Part shown: positions 38,025 to 47,213 of the stretch, one piece after another
Position numbering within the stretch: the first letter of the stretch is position 1
Layout: every line of letters starts with the position of its first letter
Source of the DNA: Bergeyella zoohelcum ATCC 43767
GTDB taxonomy: Bacteria; Bacteroidota; Bacteroidia; Flavobacteriales; Weeksellaceae
Assembly: GCF_000301075.1 (NCBI RefSeq)
Contig: NZ_JH932293.1
Location: forward strand, 1,710,692 to 1,774,691
Direction: 5' to 3'
Length of the DNA: 64,000 nucleotides
Program-made: the position numbers and the translations under genes
Notes under the pieces: generated by a model
What the model was told of the DNA's origin: nothing
Databases searched by the model: none
Seen by the model: the letters and a program-made list of their open reading frames with translations, nothing else

Positions 38025-39050
38025 TTATTTCCTTTCTAAGAAAAAAGTAAAAATGGTATTTTCTAAATAAGTACTTTCCACCAATATTTTTTGCTGATGA
38101 GCCTCCATAATATGCTTTACAATAGCAAGCCCTAGCCCTGAGCCCCCCTCACGGCGACTGCGAGAACTCTCCACACGATAAAATCTTTCGAATATTCTTG
38201 GGAGTGCTTCGGGTTTTATTCCCATACCATTATCAATGATTTGTACTACCACTTTATTTTTCAGATATCCTATTCCAATAGTAATCAATGCATTATCTCT
38301 ATTAGCATAGTAAATAGCATTGGATATAAGATTGGTAAGTACTTGTGCTATTTTTTGTTTATCCGCTTTTACCATGACTGGAGTAGTAACCGTTTCTATC
38401 ACTATTTGAGCTCCTTTTTTCTGTGCTTCAAGGTCTAATATTTCCGAAACCTCTACTGCCAACTCGTGAATATCAAAAATAGAATACTGTAGCTGAATTT
38501 CCCCTGACTCAAATTGGCTAATCATGTCTAAATCTTTCACAATGCTGAGTAATCGCTCTACAGATTTCTCTATTCTCTCTAAATATTTATCACGAATGGT
38601 AAGATTTTCTACTCCGCCATCCATCAGGGTTTCTACATACCCTTGAATAGAGAAAAGTGGTGTTTTTAGCTCGTGAGATACATTACCTATATATTCTTTC
38701 CTATAGCCTTCCATAGCTTTCATGGTATCTATTTCTATAGCATTTCTTTGGTTAATTTCATATACTTTTTCACCAAATTTTACAAAATTCACCTCATCAT
38801 TACCATCTACGCTGTACTCTTCTGGGAGGAGGGTTTTAATCTGCTGAATTTGTTTTTTGCTATAGAATTTTAATAAAAAATCCATGAGATAATAATTGAA
38901 AATGACAAAAAATAACACCACTACCGCAATGGTGAGATAGAAATAAAAAGACCTATCTGTAAAAGATTCATAATAAAAATGAAAAACCACTGCTGTAGCA
39001 CAAATAGCTACCGTAAAAAGTGCCGCTGCGGAAAGTGTAAATTTGTTCAT
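38025..39050 (-). CDS. PhoR-type sensor histidine kinase
   Basis: 341 residues from the Met at 39050; the TTG two codons upstream is less likely. Two membrane segments (about 6-25 and 36-60) are joined by a very short loop (YYESFTDRSF), so periplasmic sensing is minimal. The HisKA domain has the phospho-accepting His in GNVSHELKTPLFSIQGY (about H126). The HATPase domain has NLISNAIYYANRDN, DNGMGIKPEALPRIFERFYR and GSGLGLAIVKHIMEAH. It phosphorylates the response regulator encoded 19 bases upstream. The layout (short loop, no extra domains) fits PhoR-like kinases of this phylum. Confidence 0.93.
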   Translation of the reverse strand: MNKFTLSAAALFTVAICATAVVFHFYYESFTDRSFYFYLTIAVVVLFFVIFNYYLMDFLLKFYSKKQIQQIKTLLPEEYSVDGNDEVNFVKFGEKVYEINQRNAIEIDTMKAMEGYRKEYIGNVSHELKTPLFSIQGYVETLMDGGVENLTIRDKYLERIEKSVERLLSIVKDLDMISQFESGEIQLQYSIFDIHELAVEVSEILDLEAQKKGAQIVIETVTTPVMVKADKQKIAQVLTNLISNAIYYANRDNALITIGIGYLKNKVVVQIIDNGMGIKPEALPRIFERFYRVESSRSRREGGSGLGLAIVKHIMEAHQQKILVESTYLENTIFTFFLERK

Positions 39051-39069
39051 CTCCAATAGTATATAAACT

Positions 39070-39747
39070 TTAAATTACTAATTTATACCCTATTCCTTTG
39101 AGCGTTTGGATAGAATCAATGCCCAATTTTTCTCGGAGACGACGGATATGGACATCTATAGTTCGCTCCCCTACTACCACTTCATTGCCCCAAACTTTTT
39201 CCAAGATTTCTTCTCTTTTGAACACCTTATCTGTATTAGAAGCTAAAAGAAAAAGTAAATCAAATTCTTTTTTGGGTAAAAGATGAGACACTCCATTTTG
39301 AGTTACTTTAAAATTATTTTTATCAATGATAAGATTATTTACATTAATGATAGCACTTTCCGAGGAAACCTGTGAAGTAAGCTGTAGTAATGCATTGATT
39401 TTAGAAATAAGAATTTTAGGCTTAATTACTTTTACTATGTAATCATTAGCCCCTGCTTGGAAACCCGCTAGCTGAGAAAACTCCTCCCCACGAGCCGAAA
39501 GGAATACGATGAGCGTCTTTTTAAGCTCTGGAATTTGTCTTAGGTCTTGGCATGTTTCTATTCCATCTTTTTCGGGCATCATTACATCTAGAAGAATAAG
39601 GTCTGGAAGAATTTCTTTTGCTTTTTTTATTCCATCCACTCCATTATTAGCAGAATACACAGTGTAGCCTTCTTTTTCTAAATTGTAGCTCAATATCTCT
39701 ATAATATCTTGCTCATCATCTATTAAAAGTATTTTTTTATTATTCAT
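39070..39747 (-). CDS. OmpR/PhoB-family response regulator
   Basis: 225 residues. Receiver domain 1-120 with acidic pocket LLIDDEQDI, phospho-acceptor D54 in LILLDVMMPEKDG and the VIKPK lysine. The winged-helix DNA-binding domain (130-225) has LLPKKEFDLLFLLA, VFKREEILEKVWG, RTIDVHIRRLREKLG and the usual KGIGYKLV ending. It is the first gene of the two-gene signalling unit. The divergent neighbour (190 bases away) is a TonB receptor, a plausible target. Confidence 0.95.
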   Translation of the reverse strand: MNNKKILLIDDEQDIIEILSYNLEKEGYTVYSANNGVDGIKKAKEILPDLILLDVMMPEKDGIETCQDLRQIPELKKTLIVFLSARGEEFSQLAGFQAGANDYIVKVIKPKILISKINALLQLTSQVSSESAIINVNNLIIDKNNFKVTQNGVSHLLPKKEFDLLFLLASNTDKVFKREEILEKVWGNEVVVGERTIDVHIRRLREKLGIDSIQTLKGIGYKLVI

Positions 39748-39937
39748 CAGGTTTCAATTATCTCATCAAAAGTATAAAAAAAATGCTGTAATAAAAGGCT
39801 TTTATAAAGATTTTACATTTTCTTAATATTAAAATGATTTTGTAACAAATCTTTAATGTTTATTTAAAAAATACGAAATGGAGTTTAGCACATGGCTATC
39901 CTACATTTGCACCGAACAAAATTTTTAATCGAAAAAA
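39748..39937. promoter_or_regulatory. Divergent control region between regulator and TonB receptor
   Basis: 190 bases. TACATTTG (39902-39909) lies 29 bases before the TonB receptor gene. Upstream, TTAATATTAAAATG, TTGTAACAAATC and TTTAATG (39835-39860) recur about 11 bases apart, the spacing expected of direct-repeat half-sites for an OmpR-family regulator. The reading as a Pho-box-like site is inference. Confidence 0.4.
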
Positions 39938-42553
39938 ATGAGAATAAGCAAATTAAGTATTGGTGCTCTATTTCTTATCAGTTCCAATGCTATGTTTTTT
40001 TCACAAACGGTACAAGATACTATTCGGAAAGAATCTAAAATCAGCGATATAGTTATCCAAGGTACAAATAATAAAAAAACGGAAACGGCGGTTTTAGTAG
40101 AACAAAAAAAAGCCACCATCCAAAAACAAGCCGTAAGTGCCGAAGAAATCAGCAGAAAAGGAGTTTCTAATGTAGAGCAAGGGCTTACCAAAGTTACAGG
40201 AATTACTACAGTAGAAGGCAGAGGACTTTTCGTAAGAGGGCTAGAAGAGAGGTACAATTATTTACTAGTAAATGGTTTGGGAACGCCTTCTAATAACCCT
40301 TTCCAAAAAATAGTTGCCCTCAGACAATTTCCTACCGATGTAGTAGGTAAACTGAATATTTATAAATCTTTTAATGCCAATCTTTATGGTGATTTTGCTG
40401 GTGCCACCTTTGATGTAGAGACGCTGACCATTGATAAACCATTTACCAAAGTAGAATTCTCTATCGGAGGCAATAGCATCAGTACTTTCAGGAAAAACTT
40501 CCTCATCTCTGAAGGTGCTACAGGCATGAAAGGCTATACAGGGCTAAATGCTGAAGACAGAAGGTTGCCAGCACTCATCAGAAATGTTCGTCCACAGGCA
40601 TATCAGTTCACCGCCCAAGAGGCAGCAAACGCTTTTAAAGACGGCTGGAATGTAAGTCCTATTCGTGCACTTCCCAATACTGGAATGAGCTTTACCACTG
40701 CTCAAAAAATGGGAAATCTAAGATTTTTATTTTCACTGAACCAAAGCAGTAATTACAGCTATAAAGAAGGAGCTAAAAATCAATTTCTCAATTTAGGAAA
40801 TACCATCTATCTGAATAATGACCTACTAAGAAAACAATATAATTATAGTGTAGAAACATCTGCACTCATGGGATTGGCATACAAAAAAAGAGGAACCAAT
40901 ATTGCTCTGAATGCCATTTTCTTACAAAATGCGGATAATATCATAGAAGATTTTTACGGCTATAGAAACTATGAAACACAAAAGAAAGACCTTGGTTTTT
41001 TCCGTGTCAATCAGATGGATATTTCTAGATTTATTAACCTACAGCTTACCGCTTCACACAAAATCAATCATAGACATACTATAAAAGGAGGAATAAGCTA
41101 TGTAATTAATAACTACGCTCAGCCCGATAGAAAAATAATGGAGGGAAGTAGGCAAGACCAATTCGGAAATATGCTAGAACATGACCAAATTTATATGGCT
41201 TATGGTGGGAATAACCTTATCCGTCAGTATTTAGATGTGAATTCTAAATTTTACAGTTCAGCATTTGCGGAGTATCAGCTTAACCTCGGAAACAAGGGCG
41301 ATAAAAAGGACTACCCTATTCAGCTTACCTTGGGCTATAACGGATTCATGGATGCTAGAAAAAACTCTTACCGATTTATCTTCGCTAGACCTAAAGTAAC
41401 AGGGCAAGGGTTCATCATCCACAAAAATCGTTTAGATTCCCAAATTTTTACCGATATACAGCAAGGAAATCTTACTTATATAGAAGAATCAGACCCTTAT
41501 AACTTCCTGAGTAATATGTATCAAGGCGTAGGTGCTGGCTATGCACTCCTGAATATTAAGCCCAATGATTCTTGGGACATTCTCCTCGGGGGGCGTTATG
41601 AGAAAGACATGTCTCTTATCCGTTACCGAATGCCAGGACAGTCCAATACCATTAATTTAATCAAGGATAAAGATTTCATCCTTCCCTCTTTGGCGATAAA
41701 AAAAGCACTCAATCATCAGCATAATCTCAGATTTTCTGCCAGTACCACAGTAACCAGACCTGTGCTGATAGAGACCATGCCCATCACCTATGTAAATCCT
41801 GATAATGAAAACATTAAAGGAAATGCAGATATCCAAAACAGCCAGAATATCAATCTTGACTTCAAATGGGAGTACTTCCCTACTTCTAAAGAAATGATGG
41901 CAGTAAACCTCTTTGGTAAACAAATTAAAAACGCAATAGAAAGGTCTTTTGAGCCTTCCGCTTTCAGTGGAGGTACGGTAGTGAGTTTTTTCAATGCTAA
42001 AAAAGCTACAATTGTAGGGGTGGAGCTAGAAGGTATTTTGAATTTAGGACGAATCTCTGAAGCTCTTAATCATTTCTCCCTTGGTGCCAATGCCACTTTT
42101 ATGTACACCAATGTGGAAAGGAGTAACCTCCAGCTCAAAATGGAGAAACCTGAATCTGTAGCACTAGCCGACCTTAAAAAGAGAGGATTACAAGGTGCTG
42201 CCCCTTACACCATTAATGCCGACCTGAAATACGAAACCAAAAATACTAACCACCAAAAAAGAACCGTTTCTCTTATCTATAATGTTTCTGGTCCTAAGAT
42301 TTTCATCGTGGGAGTAGCGGGTACGGATAGCCTTTTGGAACAGCCTTACCATCAGCTGGATTTGGTATATCAAGAGCAACTGAACAAGCATTGGAATATC
42401 AAATTCGGAGTGAAAAATATGCTGAACGCTAAATACGAAATTCTCCTCGGGACAGATAATTACCTACCCTTAGAAAATCCTAATCAGACCAATACCTATA
42501 CCGATTATTATAGAGGAATAGGACTCAATCTCTCCGTAGGATATACTTTTTAG
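39938..42553 (+). CDS. TonB-dependent outer membrane receptor
   Basis: 871 residues. Signal peptide (ISKLSIGALFLISSNAMFFSQ), then a plug domain (about 30-200) with ISDIVIQGTNN, VLVEQKKATIQKQAVSAEEI, VEQGLTKVTGITTVEGRGLF and VRGLEERYNYLLVNGLGTPS. A large barrel follows and ends GIGLNLSVGYTF. No carboxypeptidase-like N-terminal domain. It is divergently placed from the two-component system and followed by a lipoprotein gene. The imported compound is unknown; phosphorus acquisition is a guess from the PhoR/PhoB-like regulator. Confidence 0.9.
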   Translation: MRISKLSIGALFLISSNAMFFSQTVQDTIRKESKISDIVIQGTNNKKTETAVLVEQKKATIQKQAVSAEEISRKGVSNVEQGLTKVTGITTVEGRGLFVRGLEERYNYLLVNGLGTPSNNPFQKIVALRQFPTDVVGKLNIYKSFNANLYGDFAGATFDVETLTIDKPFTKVEFSIGGNSISTFRKNFLISEGATGMKGYTGLNAEDRRLPALIRNVRPQAYQFTAQEAANAFKDGWNVSPIRALPNTGMSFTTAQKMGNLRFLFSLNQSSNYSYKEGAKNQFLNLGNTIYLNNDLLRKQYNYSVETSALMGLAYKKRGTNIALNAIFLQNADNIIEDFYGYRNYETQKKDLGFFRVNQMDISRFINLQLTASHKINHRHTIKGGISYVINNYAQPDRKIMEGSRQDQFGNMLEHDQIYMAYGGNNLIRQYLDVNSKFYSSAFAEYQLNLGNKGDKKDYPIQLTLGYNGFMDARKNSYRFIFARPKVTGQGFIIHKNRLDSQIFTDIQQGNLTYIEESDPYNFLSNMYQGVGAGYALLNIKPNDSWDILLGGRYEKDMSLIRYRMPGQSNTINLIKDKDFILPSLAIKKALNHQHNLRFSASTTVTRPVLIETMPITYVNPDNENIKGNADIQNSQNINLDFKWEYFPTSKEMMAVNLFGKQIKNAIERSFEPSAFSGGTVVSFFNAKKATIVGVELEGILNLGRISEALNHFSLGANATFMYTNVERSNLQLKMEKPESVALADLKKRGLQGAAPYTINADLKYETKNTNHQKRTVSLIYNVSGPKIFIVGVAGTDSLLEQPYHQLDLVYQEQLNKHWNIKFGVKNMLNAKYEILLGTDNYLPLENPNQTNTYTDYYRGIGLNLSVGYTF

Positions 42554-42555
42554 CC

Positions 42556-42667
42556 AATTAATGCTATGCTTCTATGTACCATGTACAAAGTATAAAGTAC
42601 AATGATTGTAGAAGTGAATTTGTACCATGTACAAAGTATAAAGTACAATGATTTTGTAGAAGTGAGA
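42556..42667 (-). repeat. Dispersed CACTTCTA/GTACTTTATAC repeat, copy B (inverted)
   Basis: Read on the minus strand it gives TTTCTCACTTCTAC, ATCATTGTACTTTATAC and TTTGTACATGGTACAAATT, twice. This matches copy A at 37.9 kb in opposite orientation, so the two copies bracket the two-component system and the receptor gene. Confidence 0.8.
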
Positions 42668-42673
42668 AACAAT

Positions 42674-42898
42674 ATGAAGCAGGAGAAAAGTAACCTTAAG
42701 CAAGGGAAAAGCGACATCAAGCAAGGGAAAAGTAACCTTAAGCAAAGGAAAAGTGACATCAAGCAAGGGAAAAGTAACCTTAAGCAAAGGAAAAGCGACA
42801 TCAAGCAAGGAAAAAGTAACCTTAAGCAAGGAAAAAGCGACATCAAGCAAGGAAAAAGCGATATTAAACCAAAATTGCCAAAAGATTATACAAAATAA
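42674..42898 (+). CDS. Heptad-repeat (KQGKSDI/KQGKSNL) minisatellite ORF
   Basis: 74 residues if started at the Met at 42674 (MKQEKSNL). Nearly the whole ORF is a 7-residue repeat alternating KQGKSNL and KQGKSDI (with KQRKSNL-type variants), about nine units, then DIKPKLPKDYTK and a stop 16 bases before the lipoprotein gene. It is highly basic, with no signal peptide. The heptad could form a helix. The repeat stays in frame in all three frames because the unit is 21 bases, so coding is not certain. It may be a real small gene between receptor and lipoprotein, or only a non-coding minisatellite. Confidence 0.35.
   Translation: MKQEKSNLKQGKSDIKQGKSNLKQRKSDIKQGKSNLKQRKSDIKQGKSNLKQGKSDIKQGKSDIKPKLPKDYTK
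42679..42874 (+). repeat. 21-bp tandem repeat (42-bp higher-order unit)
   Basis: About nine units alternate AGCAAGGGAAAAGTAACCTT-type and AGCAAGGGAAAAGCGACATC-type sequences, with G/A variants inside AAGGG/AAAGG. There are no spacers, so it is a minisatellite and not a CRISPR. Copy number is likely variable. Confidence 0.9.
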
Positions 42899-42914
42899 AA
42901 AATTAAATAAAAAA

Positions 42915-44144
42915 ATGAAAAAATCAGTATTGAAAATCGTAGCCATAGCGGCTTTGATACTTACCACCACCTCTTGTACCTTTAATATCCATGACGGTAT
43001 GGAAGGGGGGACAGAAACCGCCAACACCCATGCCAATATCCTTAGCGGTTCGGGAACACTGAAAGGAAATATTACCAGTGACCTCGTCATCAAAAAAGGT
43101 GAATATACTTTAGAAGGCGTAGTAAAAGTATATGGTGGAGGGAGGCTTTTTATAGAACCAGGAGCTGTATTTAAAGCTTCGCCTACTATTTCCAGCTCGC
43201 TGGTTATTCTCCAAGATGGTAAAATTTATGCCACAGGAACTGCAGATGAGCCCATCGTATTCACCTCAGGAAGAAATACACCAGCAGCAGGAGACTGGGG
43301 AGGAATTACCCTCTATGGAAATGCTCCTATTAAGGCACTGAATGGAAATACTACTGCCGTTTCTGAAGACGGAAATAATATTACCTACGGAGGAAATGAT
43401 GCCAATCATAGTTCGGGAGAACTGAAATTCGTGCGTGTGGAGTATGCCGGAAAGAAAATAGGTGACGGTACTTCTGAAACCAATACTTTTACATTCTACT
43501 CCGTAGGAACGGGTACTAAACTAGAAAACCTTGTGGCCTACAAAGGTACTGATGATGGTTTTGAGTTCTTCGGAGGAACAGCAAGTGCTACTAACCTCGT
43601 GGCATACGGAAATTATGACGATTCTTTTGATTGGCAAGACGCATGGCAAGGACAGCATAATAAAAATTGGTTTGCTCTACAAACGGTAACAGGAAATTTC
43701 GGAATGGAAATAGAAGCCTCTGGAAACATAGATAACACTCCACCCAAAATAGAAAATATTACACTTATCCGTAAAGACAATACCCAGCCTGAAGTTCCTA
43801 ATTCGCCTGAAATTTCAGCGATACAATTTAAAAAACAAGGCTCGGGAATCTTTAAAAATGTGTACATCAGTGGATATAAAAATACCGGAACTCAAAAGGC
43901 TTATGCTGTACTTATCCAAGATAAAACCACAAATGATAACCAAGCTACAAAACAGAAAATTAAAGTAGAACCTACTTTCCATACCAATTCAGACCACCTC
44001 TATACTTGGGGATATGCCACGAATGCCAACTGGACAGTAGCTCATCCTTTTACTTTTACCAATGCCAATGTAAACAAAGTAACACTTCCGAAAGGAGCTT
44101 GGGCAAGTGTAAATAGTGTGGACTTACTCAGTGCATTAGATTAA
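42915..44144 (+). CDS. Right-handed beta-helix-like lipoprotein
   Basis: 409 residues from the Met at 42915 (MKKSVLKIVAIAALILTTTSC), a lipoprotein signal with Cys at about residue 21. The frame is open further upstream only through the tandem repeat, so that part is rejected. The body has the ladder pattern of beta-helix proteins: VIKKGEYTLEGVVKVYGGGRLFIEPG, then DEPIVFTSGRNTPAAGDWGGITLYGN, ELKFVRVEYAGKK and ENLVAYKGTDDGFEFFGG. Homologues are widespread in Bacteroidetes beside TonB receptors and are often misnamed multidrug transporter. Inference: a surface partner of the receptor encoded upstream. Confidence 0.85.
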   Translation: MKKSVLKIVAIAALILTTTSCTFNIHDGMEGGTETANTHANILSGSGTLKGNITSDLVIKKGEYTLEGVVKVYGGGRLFIEPGAVFKASPTISSSLVILQDGKIYATGTADEPIVFTSGRNTPAAGDWGGITLYGNAPIKALNGNTTAVSEDGNNITYGGNDANHSSGELKFVRVEYAGKKIGDGTSETNTFTFYSVGTGTKLENLVAYKGTDDGFEFFGGTASATNLVAYGNYDDSFDWQDAWQGQHNKNWFALQTVTGNFGMEIEASGNIDNTPPKIENITLIRKDNTQPEVPNSPEISAIQFKKQGSGIFKNVYISGYKNTGTQKAYAVLIQDKTTNDNQATKQKIKVEPTFHTNSDHLYTWGYATNANWTVAHPFTFTNANVNKVTLPKGAWASVNSVDLLSALD

Positions 44145-44200
44145 ATCAACAGTATTTCTCACTAAATACCCATTTATTTTATTCATCTATTTTCTTTAGC

Positions 44201-44228
44201 GAAACCATTTCCTTCGGGAGATGGTTTC
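44201..44228 (+). terminator. Terminator of the beta-helix lipoprotein gene
   Basis: GAAACCAT (44201-44208) pairs with ATGGTTTC (44221-44228), extended by TCC/GGA, then TTTTTTATT. Confidence 0.85.
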
Positions 44229-44314
44229 TTTTTTATTCCACCAAAATTCACGATATTTGCCATCTAAAATTTCCGATACTCATCGGAGAGAATAAAAAAA
44301 GAAAAATTTCCATT

Positions 44315-46711
44315 ATGAAGATTTCAAATGCGTGGCTGAGAAAGTTTATTTCCACTGAAATTAAAAATGAAAAAGTAGCAGAATACCTTACAGACATTGG
44401 TCTAGAAGTAGAAGGTGTAGAAACTTTTGAGAGCATTAAAGGTGCTCTAAAAGGGATAGTGGTAGGTAAAATACTCACCTGCGAAAAACACCCGAACGCA
44501 GATAAACTGAAATGTACCACAGTAAATATAGGGAGTGAAGTACTACAAATAGTTTGTGGTGCCCCTAATGTAGCCGCTGGACAAACCGTGCCGGTAGCTA
44601 CCGTAGGTACAAAAATCTATACTCCAGATGGAAACTTTTTCGAAATCAAAGCAACAAAACTAAGAGGAGAAAAATCTCAAGGAATGATTTGTTCCGAAGT
44701 AGAAATAGGAGTAGGAAAAGGAAATGATGGCATTATGGTGCTTCCAGAAGGCTATGAAGCAGGTAAACCGCTTTCTGAATACATTGCTGTGGTGGAAGAC
44801 CAAGTATATGAAATAGGACTTACACCGAATAGAACCGATGCCATGTCTCACTACGGAGTGGCAAGAGATTTACATGCTTATCTCCAAACCAATGGCATAG
44901 CTTCTACCCTACTGAAACCAGACACTCCCAAAGTAGAAGTTCAGAAAGATAATACTTATACTTTGACGATTGAAAATCGTGAAAAATGCCCTCGATATGC
45001 TGGTGCATACATAGAAAATATTACGGTAAAAGAGTCTCCACAGTGGCTGAAAAATTATCTTCTCGCCATCGGACTTCAACCGATAAATAATGTAGTAGAT
45101 GCTACTAATTATATTCTTCATGCTTTTGGCCAACCGATGCATGCCTTCGATGCCAATAAAATTAAAGGTAACGGTATTACAGTAGGAAGTCTTCCAGAAG
45201 GAACTTTGTTTGAAACCTTGGATGGTATTGAGAGAAAAGCCAATGGAGAAGAAATCATGATTTTAGATGGTGAGAAAAACTTTTTAGCCTTAGCAGGTGT
45301 TTTAGGTGGAAAAAACTCATCCGTATCTTCAGACACCCAATCCATTTTCTTGGAGAGTGCTTATTTTGATGCAGTATCTGTAAGAAAAGCAGCAAAATTT
45401 CACGGACTCAATACAGATGCATCTTTCCGATACGAGAGAGGTACTGACCCTACCATTTGTAGAAACGCTCTAATTCACGCTATCCAGCTTATTACAGAAA
45501 TTACAGGCGGAAACTTAGCAGAAAATATTGTAGAATATTACCCCGAAAAAATTCAGCCTAAAAATATTATTTTTAGATATTCTGTTTTAGATCAAATCTT
45601 AGGGATTACCATTCACCGAGAAAAAATAAAAGAAATTTTAAGACTTTTAGACATTGAAATTCTGAATGAAATCCCCAATGGTTTAGAACTTACCGTAGCA
45701 CCTTATAGGGTAGATGTTACCAGAGAAATAGATGTAATAGAAGAAATTCTTAGAATCTATGGGTACAATAAAATAGATGCCCCTAAAAAAATAGCTTTTA
45801 CCCCTGTAAAGCTCCACCTTAATGACCGCGATGCGATGGAGAACAAATGGGCTACGCTACTACAAAGTCAAGGTTTTTTTGAGGTAATGAATAATTCCCT
45901 TACTACCCTTTCATCTGAAGAAAATGCGGTAAAACTCCTCAATCCGCTTTCAGGAGAACTCGCCTATATGAGACAATCACTTTTGGAAGGATTGCTCCAA
46001 AATACTGCGTATAATATTAATAGAAAAAATCCTGATATCAAATTTTTTGAATTCGGAAAAATTTATTTTAAGAAAGAAAAATACGAAGAGAGAAAGCAAA
46101 TAGCTTTACTTACTTCTGGAAGAGCGGTGCCTGAAAACTGGAAAATGCAGCAGTCAGCAACAGATTTTTTCTATCTGAAAGGGCATATAAAAAACATTCT
46201 GCAAAGTACCGGAATCCAATGGACAGAAAAACCAGAAAAAGATGAAAGATTTTCTGATGCTTTGGCACTTTGGACGGGGAATCAAAAGATAGGCATGATA
46301 GGGAAAGTAGCTTCTCCTTATGCCAAGAAATACGATGTGGAGCAAGAAGTCTTTTATGCTGAATTAGAAATAGATGCTATAGATGCTCTGAGAAGTAAAG
46401 ATAATTTTAAATTCCAAGATATCCCAAAATTCAATAGTGTAAGAAGAGATTTAGCCTTATTAGTAGATGCTTCTCTACCTTATTCCGCATTATATGAATC
46501 GGCAAAAGATATTCCATCACCATTTATCAAAGACATCAATCTTTTTGATGTGTATGAAGGTAAAAACCTTCCGCAAGGTAAAAAATCATACGCCATGAGT
46601 TTTGAAATTCTAAATCCAGAAAAAACGATGGATGAGAAGGAAATCGGTGAAATTATGAATCAACTCATCAAGGTTTTCACTGAAAAGCACAACGCTGAAC
46701 TAAGAGGATAA
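44315..46711 (+). CDS. pheT: Phenylalanine-tRNA ligase beta subunit
   Basis: 798 residues, the usual length. An N-terminal EMAP-like tRNA-binding domain (about 40-150: LTCEKHPNADKLKCTTVN, VCGAPNVAAGQTVPVA) is followed by the B3/B4 editing domain, B5 (ENIVEYYPE to about 475) and the catalytic-like core (about 480-690: RREDAVEN-type GYNKIDAPK, LLNPLSGELAYMRQSLL). The C-terminal anticodon-binding FDX-ACB domain starts FQDIPKFNSVRRDLALLVD. It pairs with PheS (not in this window) to charge tRNA-Phe. Confidence 0.97.
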   Translation: MKISNAWLRKFISTEIKNEKVAEYLTDIGLEVEGVETFESIKGALKGIVVGKILTCEKHPNADKLKCTTVNIGSEVLQIVCGAPNVAAGQTVPVATVGTKIYTPDGNFFEIKATKLRGEKSQGMICSEVEIGVGKGNDGIMVLPEGYEAGKPLSEYIAVVEDQVYEIGLTPNRTDAMSHYGVARDLHAYLQTNGIASTLLKPDTPKVEVQKDNTYTLTIENREKCPRYAGAYIENITVKESPQWLKNYLLAIGLQPINNVVDATNYILHAFGQPMHAFDANKIKGNGITVGSLPEGTLFETLDGIERKANGEEIMILDGEKNFLALAGVLGGKNSSVSSDTQSIFLESAYFDAVSVRKAAKFHGLNTDASFRYERGTDPTICRNALIHAIQLITEITGGNLAENIVEYYPEKIQPKNIIFRYSVLDQILGITIHREKIKEILRLLDIEILNEIPNGLELTVAPYRVDVTREIDVIEEILRIYGYNKIDAPKKIAFTPVKLHLNDRDAMENKWATLLQSQGFFEVMNNSLTTLSSEENAVKLLNPLSGELAYMRQSLLEGLLQNTAYNINRKNPDIKFFEFGKIYFKKEKYEERKQIALLTSGRAVPENWKMQQSATDFFYLKGHIKNILQSTGIQWTEKPEKDERFSDALALWTGNQKIGMIGKVASPYAKKYDVEQEVFYAELEIDAIDALRSKDNFKFQDIPKFNSVRRDLALLVDASLPYSALYESAKDIPSPFIKDINLFDVYEGKNLPQGKKSYAMSFEILNPEKTMDEKEIGEIMNQLIKVFTEKHNAELRG

Positions 46712-46721
46712 CGATAAAAAT

Positions 46722-46753
46722 AAATAACCATTAGTAAAGACTAATGGTTATTT
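46722..46753. terminator. Bidirectional terminator after pheT
   Basis: AAATAACCATTAGT (46722-46735) pairs with ACTAATGGTTATTT (46740-46753), loop AAAG. It serves pheT and the converging TerB-like gene. Confidence 0.85.
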
Positions 46754-46755
46754 GT

Positions 46756-47106
46756 TTAATTTAACTTCCATAAATACTTGAGTAAAGTATAAAATTTATG
46801 CTCTCTATCGGTAACTTCTGCGTCTAATTTTATGAGTGTTTTGGCAAAATCTACAAATCTTTTTCGCTCCTCAAGAGTAGAATCTTCTAAGAAGCAGCGG
46901 GCATGAAACTCAAAATGATCTTTCCATGCTTCGGGCTGAAGTGTCTGTATCACTTCTAGTTCATTTTCTATCACGAATTTGAACGCAAAATTTTCTGCTA
47001 GATATTCTTGGATTTTTTGCTCCTCACTAGGAGAAAAAACATGATCTACAGAAGAAAGAATCATGAGAAGGTGATAACCAGCAATAGATTTATGAGACTT
47101 ATTCAT
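46756..47106 (-). CDS. TerB-family tellurite-resistance-like protein
   Basis: 116 residues, all helical. YHLLMILSSVDHVFSPSEEQKIQEYL and FAKTLIKLDAEVTDREHKFYTLL match the TerB fold with its acidic metal-binding loops. TerB-family proteins are often part of stress or phage-related systems, but here no other ter gene is present, so tellurite resistance is not implied. The family call is moderate. Confidence 0.75.
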   Translation of the reverse strand: MNKSHKSIAGYHLLMILSSVDHVFSPSEEQKIQEYLAENFAFKFVIENELEVIQTLQPEAWKDHFEFHARCFLEDSTLEERKRFVDFAKTLIKLDAEVTDREHKFYTLLKYLWKLN

Positions 47107-47168
47107 AACAATAGTTATTAGATAAAATATTGAAATAGAGTAATTTTATTTCGGTTTTATGATACAAA

Positions 47169-47194
47169 AAAATCTCAGAACGCTCTGAGATTTT
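47169..47194. terminator. Terminator hairpin
   Basis: AAAATCTCAGA (47169-47179) pairs with TCTGAGATTTT (47184-47194), loop ACGC. On the minus strand it follows the stop of the secreted protein at 47214. Confidence 0.85.
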
Positions 47195-47213
47195 ATGTAT
47201 TCAGAGTAAATTT

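Noticed and set aside
42679-42874. CRISPR array
   Set aside because: Units are contiguous with no unique spacers and no cas genes nearby.
42550-43093. Long Leu/Phe-rich minus-strand ORFs across the 42.7-kb tandem repeats
   Set aside because: They are the complement of the 21-bp repeat, which keeps all frames open; the plus-strand lipoprotein gene explains part of the region.
46154-46345. Minus-strand ORF inside pheT
   Set aside because: Shadow of the conserved pheT frame.
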